DNA from: Roseiflexus sp041641515
GTDB lineage: Bacteria > Chloroflexota > Chloroflexia > Chloroflexales > Roseiflexaceae
DNA length: 39,913 bases
Assembly: GCA_041641515.1 (NCBI GenBank)
Contig: JBEPYG010000004.1
Coordinates: 1 to 39,913 of the forward strand
Direction: 5' to 3'
The notes under the pieces: model-generated
Database searches by the model: none
Seen by the model: only the letters and a program-made list of their open reading frames with translations
Told to the model about the DNA's origin: nothing
In this document: positions 9,015 to 18,061 of the stretch, piece by piece
Layout: each line of letters starts with the position of its first letter
How positions within the stretch are numbered: position 1 is the first letter of the stretch
Translations under genes and position numbers: made by a program

Positions 9015-9979
9015 AACAATCGCGCTGGCAGCAGGCGACCTATCGCCATCCCTACCTGTTTGCGCTGCTGCTGCTGGTCGTGGCATTTACCGCCAATTTG
9101 CTGCTGCAGCCCAACCTGCTCGAGCCGACAACGCTGAACAGCAATATGCGCGTCTTTCTGCCGCTGATCCTGGTCGCTATCGGGCAGGCCATCGTGATGA
9201 TCGGCGGCGGCATCGACATCTCGGTCGGCTCGATCGTCTCGGTCGTCAACGCGCTGCTCGCTACCCAGATCGGGTTGAGCGGCGATCTGGGCACAGCCGG
9301 AGTTGTGATGGGTGCGGCGCTGTTCGTCGGTATGGGCGCCGGAGCGCTGAATGGGTTGTTTGTCGCCTATTTGCGTCTCCAGCCAATTATTACGACATTC
9401 GCCACCAGTTTCATCTATGCGGGACTGGCGCTCTTCATCCTCCCCAACCCCGGCGGCGGCGTGCCATCGCGCCTGACCGCGTTCTACCGTGAGACGATCA
9501 TCCTCTGGCTGCCGCTCGCGTTCTACATCATTGCGCTGATCCTCGTCGCCTGGGGCATCGTGCGGCAGACGCGTTACGGACGCTACCTCTACGCCGTCGG
9601 CGGCAAAGCCGATGCCGCCTACGAGACGGGCGTTCCGGTGCAGGCGGTGCAGTTCAGCACGTATGTCATCTCCGGGTTGATGGCAGCGCTTGGCGGGATT
9701 GCGATGACGCTCCTTACCGGCTCTGGCAACGCACAGGTCGGCGATCCGCTGACCCTCTCGTCGATTACGGCGGCAGTGATCGGCGGAACGCCATTGACCG
9801 GCGGCGCCGGTGGCATTGCCGGTCCAATCATTGGTGCGGTGATCCTTGGTTTGATACGAAATATCATCTCTTTTGCCGGCGTCGCCACCTGGTGGCAGAC
9901 CTTTGTGAATGCTGCAATCATTGTGCTGGCGCTGGCGATGCCTGGTATCATTAGGCTGGTGCGCAGGAGGAACGGATGA
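9011..9979 (+). CDS. Sugar ABC transporter permease (first of two)
   Basis: A 322-residue RbsC-like inner membrane permease (BPD_transp_2 fold) with eight to ten hydrophobic helices. Family motifs include GGGIDISVGS near residue 60 and GGTPLTGGAGG near 260. It forms the transmembrane channel together with the second permease. The start overlaps the ATPase stop (ATGA, 4 bp) and the end overlaps the second permease start in the same way, so the subunits are translationally coupled. Confidence 0.94.
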   Translation: MKQSRWQQATYRHPYLFALLLLVVAFTANLLLQPNLLEPTTLNSNMRVFLPLILVAIGQAIVMIGGGIDISVGSIVSVVNALLATQIGLSGDLGTAGVVMGAALFVGMGAGALNGLFVAYLRLQPIITTFATSFIYAGLALFILPNPGGGVPSRLTAFYRETIILWLPLAFYIIALILVAWGIVRQTRYGRYLYAVGGKADAAYETGVPVQAVQFSTYVISGLMAALGGIAMTLLTGSGNAQVGDPLTLSSITAAVIGGTPLTGGAGGIAGPIIGAVILGLIRNIISFAGVATWWQTFVNAAIIVLALAMPGIIRLVRRRNG

Positions 9980-10938
9980 AGCGACTGACGATTTCACCGC
10001 CGCTCGCCGCTGTACTGCTGGCGATAGCGCTCTTCTTGCTCAGCGGATTCCTGCCCAATGGCTTCGGCGGCAATCTCGATGTCGCAACGGCACAGGCGAT
10101 CAACATCGTGCGCCTTTCGGTCTTTCTGGGTATTATTGCCGCCGGGCAGACCCTGGTGATCATCAGCGGCGGAGAAGGCATCGATCTCTCGACAGGCGCG
10201 GTCGTCACTCTGACTGCGATTCTGACCTATACCATTGTCAACGGCAGGAACGAACAGGTGCTGCCGGCGCTGCTGGCAGTGCTGGTCGTCGGCGGGTTGA
10301 TCGGGCTGATCAACGGCGCTGGCGTGGCGTTTCTCTCCATTTCGCCACTGGTAATGACCCTCAGTATGGCAGGTGTGGTCAGCGGGTCGATCCTGGTCAT
10401 TACCCAGGGAAATGTCAGCGGCGCAGTTGCACCGGTTATGACGCAACTGATCGCCCGTCCGGTTCTGTTAGGCATTCCCGGCGCCATTCTGATTTGGGCG
10501 GTGTTCGCCGCATTGATGTGGCTCTTGCTGGAACGCACCGCCTTCGGCAAGCATCTCTTTGCGATCGGAACCAATCGTACAACGGCGCGCCTTTCCGGTA
10601 TCAACGTGACCGGCATGATCATTGGAACCTATGCACTTTCGGGTATGCTCGCCGGGCTTGGCGGCTTTCTGGTCGTTGGGAATACTGGCGTCGTGCATAT
10701 TCGTATTGGCGATCCGTTCCTCTTCCCGTCGATTGCGGCCGTGGCAGTTGGGGGAACACTACTGACCGGCGGCAAGGGAAGTTATTTCGGCACGATGGCG
10801 GGTGCGCTGGTGTTGACGCTGATTACCAGCTTGCTGACAACCATGCAGATGCAGGAGTCGGTGCGCCGCATGGTGCTCGGCGCTACCCTACTGACGATGA
10901 TCGCCCTGTATGGACGGCAGCGCGGTTTTCGTCAATGA
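9976..10938 (+). CDS. Sugar ABC transporter permease (second of two)
   Basis: A 320-residue RbsC-like permease, a diverged relative of the gene just upstream. It shows GGEGIDLSTG near residue 57, AIGTNRTTARLSGINV near 195 (the cytoplasmic loop that contacts the ATPase) and GGTLLTGGKGS near 256. Two non-identical permeases suggest a heterodimeric channel. It is the last gene of the importer operon; the next gene has its own promoters beginning one base after this stop. Confidence 0.93.
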   Translation: MKRLTISPPLAAVLLAIALFLLSGFLPNGFGGNLDVATAQAINIVRLSVFLGIIAAGQTLVIISGGEGIDLSTGAVVTLTAILTYTIVNGRNEQVLPALLAVLVVGGLIGLINGAGVAFLSISPLVMTLSMAGVVSGSILVITQGNVSGAVAPVMTQLIARPVLLGIPGAILIWAVFAALMWLLLERTAFGKHLFAIGTNRTTARLSGINVTGMIIGTYALSGMLAGLGGFLVVGNTGVVHIRIGDPFLFPSIAAVAVGGTLLTGGKGSYFGTMAGALVLTLITSLLTTMQMQESVRRMVLGATLLTMIALYGRQRGFRQ

Positions 10939-10939
10939 T

Positions 10940-10969
10940 TTGACATTCCTGCATAGATCGATTTACTAT
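10940..10969 (+). promoter_or_regulatory. Upstream sigma70-like promoter (P1) of the envelope operon
   Basis: A perfect TTGACA at 10940-10945 and TACTAT at 10964-10969 (four of six) are 18 bases apart. The -35 box begins right after the stop codon of the sugar permease gene. Transcription would start about 10976, in front of a second promoter 40 bp downstream. Confidence 0.55.
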
Positions 10970-10977
10970 CAAGCCAT

Positions 10978-11008
10978 GCTTGACAATGCGCTGTCAAGCC
11001 TTTATCAT
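10978..11008 (+). promoter_or_regulatory. Main sigma70-like promoter (P2) with palindrome over the -35 box
   Basis: TTGACA (10980-10985) and TATCAT (11003-11008, five of six) are separated by the ideal 17 bases, predicting a start near 11015. The -35 box lies inside a perfect inverted repeat GCTTGACA-N6-TGTCAAGC (10978-10985 and 10992-10999). The palindrome could be an operator where a repressor blocks RNA polymerase, or a hairpin ending transcripts from the sugar operon or P1; it is followed by only a short T run. Confidence 0.65.
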
Positions 11009-11054
11009 ACGCGCAGAGTAATACCAGCGATACATGCAAGGGATGGAGTTGTTG

Positions 11055-13097
11055 ATGCAGTGGTTTCGAGTCTGCGCTCTTACTGGAGCAATGCTCCTGA
11101 CGCTTGTAGCAACGGCGTGCAGTCGTCCCGCCGTTTCGCTCACCGGCGCGATTACCGATGCATACACCGGGAAACCAGTTGTTGCTACAGTGAGCGTTGG
11201 CGACCTCCAGGTAACGACCGATGCGAACGGAGTGTACCAGATCGATCGCTGGAGTGTGCGTGATGTGATCAAGGTCGTTGCCAGCGGGTATGAACCGGTG
11301 GAAATCGACCTTTCTACGCTGCCGAACCTGGAACGACCAGACCCGCCGATTATCACCCTCGACCCGGTGCAAGTGCGCCCCAACACCCTCAGCGGCGTCA
11401 TCACCGACCTGTACACGCGTTCGCCGGTGGCCGGCGCGCTAGTACGGGCATCTGACATCATCAGCGCGACAACCGACGCTGAAGGACGGTACACGCTGAC
11501 AGGCGTGCCGGAAACGTTTCGTGTGACCGTCATCGCCGATGGATACGCACCGCTGGTCAACGATGTGACACGTGCGACGTCGTTCGATACCGCGATCCGC
11601 CCAGATACCCTGCGTGGCACAGTGACCGACAGGTATACCGGACGCCCGATTGCCGGCGCAGTGGTGGCGCTTGGCGATCTGCAGACAACAACCGATGGTA
11701 ATGGGCAGTACGTTCTACAGGACGTTCCTGAGCAGGGGACGATCACGATCAGTGCGAAGGGATATGCAAGCCTCGACCAGCCGGTGGAACGCACGACCAC
11801 GCTCGATGCGGCGCTTCGTCCCGACACGCTGAACGGTATCCTGATCGATGCACGGTCGAAACAGCCGATCCGCAATGCCACCGTGATTGCAACCGTCAAT
11901 CTGCAAAGCAGCGATGTGGCAATGACACGGATCGATAACAGCTCCGATGGATCGTTCACCCTCGAAGGCATTCCAGAGCAGGGATATCTCCAGGTGCTGG
12001 CGCCAGGGTATCGTAAAGCCGTCATCGAACTGCGCCCCGGCAGTGTGCCGACGACGCTCGAACTCGAGCCATTCTACTCGAAGGCGCTCTATGTCACGTC
12101 AGCGGTCGCAGCGCGCTGGGACTTGTTGATGAAGTACTTCGATATTATCGACGCTACCGAGTTGAATGCGATCGTGATTGATATCAAGTCCGATCTGCGC
12201 AACGACCTGGGGCTGGTCTATTACGACTCGCAGGTGCCGATCGTGCGTGAACTGGGGACGTTCAAACCTTACATGGACCTGCGCGCCATCCTCGATGAAG
12301 CAAAACGACGGGGTATCTACACCATCGCGCGCGTCCATATCTTCAGCCACGACAATGTGCTCGCTGAGGCGAAGCCGGAGTGGGCGGCAAAGGATCGCAC
12401 GACCGGCGGGATTTTCTACGATTATCCCGCGCCGAGTATTCGCTATGCCTGGCTCGATCCGTGGAATGAGAATGTCTGGGATTATAATATTCAACTGTCG
12501 GTCGAATCGGCGCTGCTCGGTTTCGATGAGATTCAGTACGACTACATTCGCTTCCCGTCACTGGAGTTCTCACCGACTGATAAAGATCGGCTACAGCTCT
12601 CCCGCGAAGGAACGACTGAAGAACGCTGGGCAAATATCACCGAAATGCTCAGGCGTTCGCATCGGGCCATCAATGGCGCCGGAGCGTTCTTTTCGGTCGA
12701 TGTCTTTGGCTATACCGCCTTCGGTCCTTCGAAGTTGCTGGGGCAAAATCTGAGCATGATGGCGGAGTATACCGATTACATCAGCCCAATGATCTACCCT
12801 TCGCATTTCGGTCCAGGTGAATTCGGCTTCGATAATCCGGCGAAGTATCCCTACGAGGTTATTCAGAAATCAATGACCGCAGCGCTCAAGCAAATCGACG
12901 GGAAACGAGCGCTCTTACGACCATGGTTGCAGGATTTTACCCTGATCTGGGTTCCGAAAGACCAGATTGTCGAATATACGCCAGCTGAAGTTCGGGCGCA
13001 GATTCGTGCAGTCGAAGAGTTCGACGCCAGTGCAGGCTGGATTCTGTATGACTCGACGAATGTGTATCACGTGGAAGCGTTGAAGCCAGCAGAATAG
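11055..13097 (+). CDS. DUF4015 glycosidase-like lipoprotein with four tandem regulatory-like repeats
   Basis: A 680-residue envelope protein. Start 11055 is chosen because GGAG lies six bases upstream and it gives a clean lipoprotein signal ending in LVATAC; ATGs at 11034 and 11043 only add residues in front. After the lipid-linked Cys come four repeats of about 75-90 residues, each beginning like LSGVITDLYTRSPVAGA and containing TTDAxGxYxL, which match the carboxypeptidase regulatory-like/prealbumin-like beta-sandwich. From about residue 345 the C-terminal half resembles DUF4015, a putative glycoside hydrolase TIM barrel, with conserved-looking VIDIKSD, VHIFSHD and EIQYDYIRFPS. The acidic residues in these motifs are candidate catalytic groups. 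The substrate is unknown; a cell-surface polysaccharide is likely. It is followed closely by the amidase gene. Confidence 0.88.
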   Translation: MQWFRVCALTGAMLLTLVATACSRPAVSLTGAITDAYTGKPVVATVSVGDLQVTTDANGVYQIDRWSVRDVIKVVASGYEPVEIDLSTLPNLERPDPPIITLDPVQVRPNTLSGVITDLYTRSPVAGALVRASDIISATTDAEGRYTLTGVPETFRVTVIADGYAPLVNDVTRATSFDTAIRPDTLRGTVTDRYTGRPIAGAVVALGDLQTTTDGNGQYVLQDVPEQGTITISAKGYASLDQPVERTTTLDAALRPDTLNGILIDARSKQPIRNATVIATVNLQSSDVAMTRIDNSSDGSFTLEGIPEQGYLQVLAPGYRKAVIELRPGSVPTTLELEPFYSKALYVTSAVAARWDLLMKYFDIIDATELNAIVIDIKSDLRNDLGLVYYDSQVPIVRELGTFKPYMDLRAILDEAKRRGIYTIARVHIFSHDNVLAEAKPEWAAKDRTTGGIFYDYPAPSIRYAWLDPWNENVWDYNIQLSVESALLGFDEIQYDYIRFPSLEFSPTDKDRLQLSREGTTEERWANITEMLRRSHRAINGAGAFFSVDVFGYTAFGPSKLLGQNLSMMAEYTDYISPMIYPSHFGPGEFGFDNPAKYPYEVIQKSMTAALKQIDGKRALLRPWLQDFTLIWVPKDQIVEYTPAEVRAQIRAVEEFDASAGWILYDSTNVYHVEALKPAE

Positions 13098-13155
13098 GGG
13101 GGAGGGGTCAGAACCTCAGATCCCTTCGTCCCTGATCGCTGTCCAGGGAGATGCT

Positions 13156-15534
13156 ATGCACCGCCTGGTTGTTGCGGCTCTATTGATCGGCAGCATCATC
13201 GGCATCACTCCGCCGCAGACGTTCGCTCAGGCGCCGGTGCAGTCGGGGCGGATTGTGTTCAGCACCCAAGCGGACTGGCAGCGTGGAACGCGCACCGATG
13301 TGCAGATCATCACGAATGCCGACGGTGAACTGCGCCTTGAACGCGGTGCAACCCGCGGTACGTTCGTCTCTGAACCGATCTCGCTGACCACGACTCTGAA
13401 CGCGGCAGGCGCTGCCTGGCACGCTGATGTTCCACCCGGCACAACGCTCACGCTCGAGATTCGCGGGGGTCCTTCTCCTGATCAACTGGGTCCCTGGCAG
13501 CCGCTGACAGGTGGCGAACTGCGCGCCAGATCGACCCCGGACGCTTTCACGACTGAGGGGGTGCTCCCGCTGCCGCCCGATACGCGTACTTTGCAGTTCC
13601 GCGCAACCTTGAGCAGCACAGTCCCGAATGCTTCGCCACTGTTGAGCGACGTCAGCATCAGTTACTTCGACACAAGCGCCGGACCGCCGCGCCCCATCGG
13701 CGCCATTCCGGCTGTCGGCGGACCGGCGACGCTGACGCCGCCGCCAAACGTGTTCACACGTTCATCGTGGGCTGGCGGCAATCCCCGCGCCTATCGCGGA
13801 TCACGGTCGAACCCTCAGGGCATCGTGCTTCATCAGATCGGCACTGACTCGCTCGATGATCCATTGCCGTTCCTGCGCGCACTCGCCACGTACCACGAGC
13901 AGACCCTCGGATTGAACGATATGGTCTATCACTACGTGATCGGGCGTGATGGGACGATCTTCGAGGGACGGGGTGGGGGCCCAACCGCATCGGTCGCTGA
14001 ATTGAGCGGCGGCGCAGCAGTGCATATCGCGCTCATCGGCGAGAGCACTCCGCCTGCACTGCAACTCGAGGCGCTCCGCACGCTGCTGGCATGGCTTTGC
14101 GATGCGTACCGCGTCGAACCAACCGGCCAGCGGGTCATAACTCTCAATGGCGCCAGCGTGGTCGGACCCGCCATCGCTGCCCATAGTGACCTGGCGCCTT
14201 CCGCCGGCGATCCCTCGAATGCGCTGCGCGATGCGCTGCCGCAGATCCGGCAGTCTGTCAGCGCTGCGATTGTGCGATCACGCTGGTTCTTCGCCGAGGG
14301 CAATCCGCGTGATTACGAAGAACGCCTGACGGTGCTCAATCCCGGCAGTGAACCTGCAAATGTTCGCTTTATTATTGTGCGACAGCCAGGCGCTGCTGTC
14401 ATCCGTGAGACGACCGTTGCACCCGGTGCACGCGCCAACCTGGTGATCAACCAGATCTTCAACGATACCCCCGATGCACCGGCGATTATCGAGTCCAACG
14501 CGCCAGTTATTGCGGAACGCTTCATGAACTTTGGCGCCGACCTGAGTGTGCAGCCAGGCATCGTGCGTCCATCACGCATCTGGTATTTCGCCGAAGGTTC
14601 GACCGAAGGGGATAAACGCACCTTTCTGGTGCTGTTCAATCCGCAATCCGAGCCGGTCGGCGCGCGTGTGCTCCTGATCACGAACGATGGAACAACCTTC
14701 GTGTATCCGCCGCTCGATAACGAACCGATCACGCTGTTGCCCCAGCAACGGGTTGTGATCGTGATGGGCGATCTGCTGCCAAATGCCTCTTTTGGCATGC
14801 GAGTCACCGCCAGCCAGCCGATCGTCGCCGAACGCACGATGATTTTTGGTCCCGGCAGCACGCTCACCAGCGGAGGTATGCACGCATCGCCGGGGATGAC
14901 CGAACTTTCACGGGAGTGGTATTTTGCCGAGGGAACCACGGCGCCGCCGTTTCGGATGTCGCTGCTGGTGGTCAACCCAAATGGCGACCGTGCTAATATC
15001 ACTGTGAGATTCCTGACTCCCGACGGGACATCGCTGGCGCGGCGCTACGCCATTCCGCCGCTCGCGCGCCTGTCGATCGATGTCAATGACGTCGTACCAG
15101 AACTGGGGGTCGCGACGACTATCGTCTCTGATCGTCCTGTTGCTGCAGAGCGGGCGCTCTACTGGCGCAACGGCGCCGCAGGAACGGCGGGTCCGGGGGT
15201 GATGGCGCCAGCCTACTCATGGCGCTTCGCCGACGGTCGCACAAGCGGTGATTACCAGCAGTATTTGTTAATCAGCAATCCATCGCCTGGCCAGGCGCGC
15301 ATCGATGTAGCTTTTATCCTGGCAGACGGCTCACGCGCCAGCCGATCGCTGGTGATGCCCGCCGGTTCGCGTTATACGATGGCAGTGCACGAACTCTTTC
15401 CCAATCAGGCAATTATTTCTGCAACGGTGCGCGCAACACAGCCGGTAGTGGTGGAACGTTCGATCTATGCAGGATCTCCGGCCGCTGATAGCAATCGTGG
15501 CGGTGAAACATCGCCTGGCGTTCCGGGTGATTGA
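13156..15534 (+). CDS. Secreted AmpD/PGRP-like N-acetylmuramoyl-L-alanine amidase with four WYFAEG repeats
   Basis: A 792-residue exported protein. AGGGAG lies five bases before the ATG, and a signal peptide ends near TFAQA (about residue 25). An N-terminal beta-rich region (about 30-185) precedes an amidase_2/PGRP domain (about 200-375) with IVLHQIG, MVYHYVIGRDG and AAHSDLAPSAGDP. These give the AmpD-style zinc set His, His, Asp rather than the His/His/Cys set. From about 376 come four repeats of about 100 residues, each starting with W-[YFR]-FA[ED]G and ending in [AV][AV]ER, typical of surface adhesion-like modules. The enzyme should cut between muramic acid and L-Ala in peptidoglycan on the outer side of the membrane, with the repeats anchoring or presenting it. 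It is probably co-transcribed with the DUF4015 lipoprotein. Confidence 0.87.
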   Translation: MHRLVVAALLIGSIIGITPPQTFAQAPVQSGRIVFSTQADWQRGTRTDVQIITNADGELRLERGATRGTFVSEPISLTTTLNAAGAAWHADVPPGTTLTLEIRGGPSPDQLGPWQPLTGGELRARSTPDAFTTEGVLPLPPDTRTLQFRATLSSTVPNASPLLSDVSISYFDTSAGPPRPIGAIPAVGGPATLTPPPNVFTRSSWAGGNPRAYRGSRSNPQGIVLHQIGTDSLDDPLPFLRALATYHEQTLGLNDMVYHYVIGRDGTIFEGRGGGPTASVAELSGGAAVHIALIGESTPPALQLEALRTLLAWLCDAYRVEPTGQRVITLNGASVVGPAIAAHSDLAPSAGDPSNALRDALPQIRQSVSAAIVRSRWFFAEGNPRDYEERLTVLNPGSEPANVRFIIVRQPGAAVIRETTVAPGARANLVINQIFNDTPDAPAIIESNAPVIAERFMNFGADLSVQPGIVRPSRIWYFAEGSTEGDKRTFLVLFNPQSEPVGARVLLITNDGTTFVYPPLDNEPITLLPQQRVVIVMGDLLPNASFGMRVTASQPIVAERTMIFGPGSTLTSGGMHASPGMTELSREWYFAEGTTAPPFRMSLLVVNPNGDRANITVRFLTPDGTSLARRYAIPPLARLSIDVNDVVPELGVATTIVSDRPVAAERALYWRNGAAGTAGPGVMAPAYSWRFADGRTSGDYQQYLLISNPSPGQARIDVAFILADGSRASRSLVMPAGSRYTMAVHELFPNQAIISATVRATQPVVVERSIYAGSPAADSNRGGETSPGVPGD

Positions 15535-15551
15535 CATCAGGACGACATCCA

Positions 15552-16310
15552 ATGACCAACCCTTCTGAGTCTGCGCCTGCCACACCGCCACCGCCGCCGG
15601 CACGTCGAGGCGGCGGATTCTTTGCCCGCCTGCTGTCTGCCTTCCTGGTCATCCTGATTACGACGACGATCACACTGCTGGCAACCGGCGCAACACTCCT
15701 CTGGCTGGGGTTCACGCCCGCCACGCCGGGTGAACTGGCCGCCGCAAAAGCACAGGTGGCAACGCTCGAAGCCTACAACGCGACACTTGTCAGCCGCGCC
15801 GATGCAGTCGCGACCGACGTTACCGACCTTGCCCGACGCGCCGGCGATGACCGTGAAGCGCTCAGCGACATCCGAAACACCATTGATGATGTGCGCGTCT
15901 TGCGTGAACAGGTGCGCGAACAGTTGACGGTAGTCGTCGCACAGAATGCCACACTCGTCGCCGATGCCCGCCTGAGTCGCGATCAGGTGAATGCATTTGC
16001 AACCGCGGAAGCGGGGCGTGCTATGGTGTTGCAGGAACTCGACCGCCGTTCCCAGCGTATTGAGCGATTTTTGCAGCGACTGAGCGACATCGCCGGTGAT
16101 ACAGCGCTCGATCTGCGCGGACCAACGCCGCTCCTTCCCGTCGTCGTGCCCACTACCACTCCTGCCGAACCTACTGCAACGCCCACGCCCACCATCACTC
16201 CAACATCGGCGATAACCGAGACGCCAGAGGCTACCGCAACCGACGCCTCAACACCTTCACCTACCGTAACGCCCACCCCGACGGCGCGCAGCACCCCGAC
16301 AACGCCATAA
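15552..16310 (+). CDS. Single-pass membrane protein with coiled coil and Thr/Pro-rich tail
   Basis: I do not recognise a named family. The protein is 252 residues from ATG 15552, which has AGGA about nine bases upstream; the frame also opens at TTG 15531, which looks less likely. A short Pro-rich cytoplasmic start is followed by one strong transmembrane helix (about residues 25-52), an extended heptad-rich coiled coil (about 60-190), and a low-complexity tail rich in Thr, Pro and Ala with PTPT-type repeats. The topology suggests an external coiled coil reaching into or past the cell wall. It follows the amidase gene by 17 bp and is likely in the same operon. Confidence 0.78.
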   Translation: MTNPSESAPATPPPPPARRGGGFFARLLSAFLVILITTTITLLATGATLLWLGFTPATPGELAAAKAQVATLEAYNATLVSRADAVATDVTDLARRAGDDREALSDIRNTIDDVRVLREQVREQLTVVVAQNATLVADARLSRDQVNAFATAEAGRAMVLQELDRRSQRIERFLQRLSDIAGDTALDLRGPTPLLPVVVPTTTPAEPTATPTPTITPTSAITETPEATATDASTPSPTVTPTPTARSTPTTP

Positions 16311-16400
16311 GGTGAATGGACACTAGCTAATAGGCGATAGCCGATAGTCCTCCACCATTCCGCAGCGGCGGGCACGTCGATGCGGTGGGTCGCAACCGCT

Positions 16401-16455
16401 GCCTGGTTGGGGCATGGCGCCGCCGTGCCACGACGGAGTTCTCCCCCGGAGCGCG
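16401..16455 (+). repeat. Dispersed palindromic repeat, copy 1
   Basis: About 55 bases, starting GCCTGGTTGGGGCATGGCGC and ending CCCGGAGCGCG, match copy 2 at 18121-18174 with roughly ten differences and one indel. The core folds as a hairpin with two imperfect pairs here. It lies in the 203-bp gap between the coiled-coil gene and the 3' end of the beta-lactamase-like gene; the rest of the gap holds no gene. The 11-mer ATAGCCGATAG at 16337-16347 recurs inverted at 18094-18104. Confidence 0.7.
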
Positions 16456-16513
16456 CAGGCGAGTCAGGTTATAACGATGGTGTGCAGCGCAGCCGTACTT
16501 GAGAGCTCATAAC

Positions 16514-18061
16514 TCACGATGCGATCAGCGGGTTGAAATAGGTATAGACCAGACGTGAAAATGCAGCGATAGTGGACATCATAATCCGGTCGGGAACCGG
16601 CGCATCGCCTGACGCAATCGGTCGATACACATAGATGGCGACAACATAATCGCCCCCGGGCGAGCGAACAATGCCGACATCCGCCTGCATATCATCGATC
16701 CATCCGCTTTTATGTTCGACGCGCACCCCGTCAGGAATACCGGCGATCATACGCCGGTGATCGCCGTTTTCCGCCAGATTGTCGAGCATTTCCTGACAGC
16801 GTTCCGGCGTCAGCATATCGTCGAAACGCTCCAGCAGCAACCCTTCACCGCGCGCGCAGCGATCAACTTCCACGTACAATGTCGCCATTTCGCGCGGCGT
16901 GGTGCGCAGATAGCGCCCTGCATCGGTATAGGGCGGCTTTCCGCCACGAGCAGGACCTGCCTTCACCTTCAGTTTCATGAGTTTGATGTAATCCTGCGCC
17001 TCGAACGGCACATACTGAAAGGTTTCAGGAAAACCGAGATCTGCCAGCATTGCGCTCATCTGCTCTGCGCCTGTAATGGCATCTTCGGTGCCAACACCGC
17101 CGATGGACGCCGCAAGTAGCGCATTTGCAGCTAGATTGTCGCTATCGACGATCATTTTGCGCAGCGCCGTTTGTTGCTTTTCAGTGAATTCAGGCAGATT
17201 GATGTAGGCGTTGAGCATGATCGGCATCTTGATCGTGCTAGCTGCTGCAAATGCGGTATCTGGATTGAACGCAGCAACCACTTCATCATTCGTCAGGTCG
17301 TAGACATAGATGCCGATCACACCGCGCCAGGAGTCTGCCATGGCGTTCAGTTGCTCCTGAAGCATCTGCGGGTCTGGACGCAGCGCCGGTCCGCGCTGCG
17401 GTGCAAGCGTGAGCGTCACACGCCGCGGCGCACCCACCGAACGCAGGCGATCATCGATCTGTTGCATCGCGTTATCGATATCAATGCTCAATCCACCGCT
17501 CATCACAAAACTGCGCGAAATCGTTTTCGTCTCGGTCACAACCGAAAACTGCGCCGGAACACTGACTTCTTCGTTCAGCGCCACCAGCGCCGCACGCAGT
17601 TTGTCTTCGTCATACTCGATCTGCAACGGCGCACGCTCACCGATCGACGCAGTGCGCGCAGCGTCGAGCATGGCATCGAAATCGATGCGCATTCCGATCT
17701 CGTCGGGTCGCAGCAGGATTTCCCGATCGCCCACCCGAACATCGAGCGGCTGCAACAGTGGCGCCAGGCGTGTCGCCAGCTCCTGCCGCGCTTCGGTAGG
17801 CGTCAATCCGCCAACCTCGATACCGGCAACATAGACCCCTTCCGCCAGTCGCGGCTCCGGCGTGGCAGTCGGCACAGGGGTGAGTGTCGGAACTGGAGAT
17901 GGGATAGCAGTTGCTGTTGCACTGATTGTCGGTGATGCTTCAGATGTCGGTGCAGTCACTCCACTCATTGGAGCGCTGCATGCAACCAGAGTCGTCAGAA
18001 GGATGAGAAGACAGAATTTTTGCAGCATCATGGCTTGCGTGTGTACGACGCGGTCTATCAT
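16514..18061 (-). CDS. Class A beta-lactamase-like lipoprotein with N-terminal VanW-type peptidoglycan-binding domain
   Basis: A 515-residue surface lipoprotein: signal with lipobox TLVACS (Cys about 28), a Thr/Pro/Ala linker to about residue 72, then a domain starting VYVAGIEVGGLTPTEA that resembles the PG_binding_4 module found with VanW proteins (about 75-220). The C-terminal serine hydrolase domain (about 240-515) has STIK (Ser275, Lys278), SDN (307-309) and KSG (451-453), the three core motifs of penicillin-interacting enzymes. I see no clear ExxLN element carrying the deacylating Glu of true class A enzymes, so it may be a peptidoglycan peptidase or penicillin-binding homologue rather than a resistance enzyme. 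Starts at 18031 or 18028 would shorten the n-region and are equally possible. Pro/Thr linkers link it stylistically to the neighbouring envelope proteins. Confidence 0.85.
   Translation of the reverse strand: MIDRVVHTQAMMLQKFCLLILLTTLVACSAPMSGVTAPTSEASPTISATATAIPSPVPTLTPVPTATPEPRLAEGVYVAGIEVGGLTPTEARQELATRLAPLLQPLDVRVGDREILLRPDEIGMRIDFDAMLDAARTASIGERAPLQIEYDEDKLRAALVALNEEVSVPAQFSVVTETKTISRSFVMSGGLSIDIDNAMQQIDDRLRSVGAPRRVTLTLAPQRGPALRPDPQMLQEQLNAMADSWRGVIGIYVYDLTNDEVVAAFNPDTAFAAASTIKMPIMLNAYINLPEFTEKQQTALRKMIVDSDNLAANALLAASIGGVGTEDAITGAEQMSAMLADLGFPETFQYVPFEAQDYIKLMKLKVKAGPARGGKPPYTDAGRYLRTTPREMATLYVEVDRCARGEGLLLERFDDMLTPERCQEMLDNLAENGDHRRMIAGIPDGVRVEHKSGWIDDMQADVGIVRSPGGDYVVAIYVYRPIASGDAPVPDRIMMSTIAAFSRLVYTYFNPLIAS

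Noticed and set aside
8861..9997. A 378-codon open frame on the minus strand
   Set aside because: Antisense to the ABC ATPase end and first permease; composition is rich in Asp, Arg and Gln with no hydrophobic core, typical of an antisense shadow.
9909..10943. A 344-codon plus-strand frame
   Set aside because: Shifted frame over the second permease, with Arg-rich low-quality composition; the permease frame has clear family motifs.
10994..12025. A 343-codon minus-strand frame
   Set aside because: Antisense to the tandem repeat region of the DUF4015 lipoprotein and crossing its promoter; it mirrors the repeats.
17171..17935. A 254-codon plus-strand frame
   Set aside because: Antisense to the beta-lactamase-like gene, whose STIK, SDN and KSG motifs are on the minus strand.
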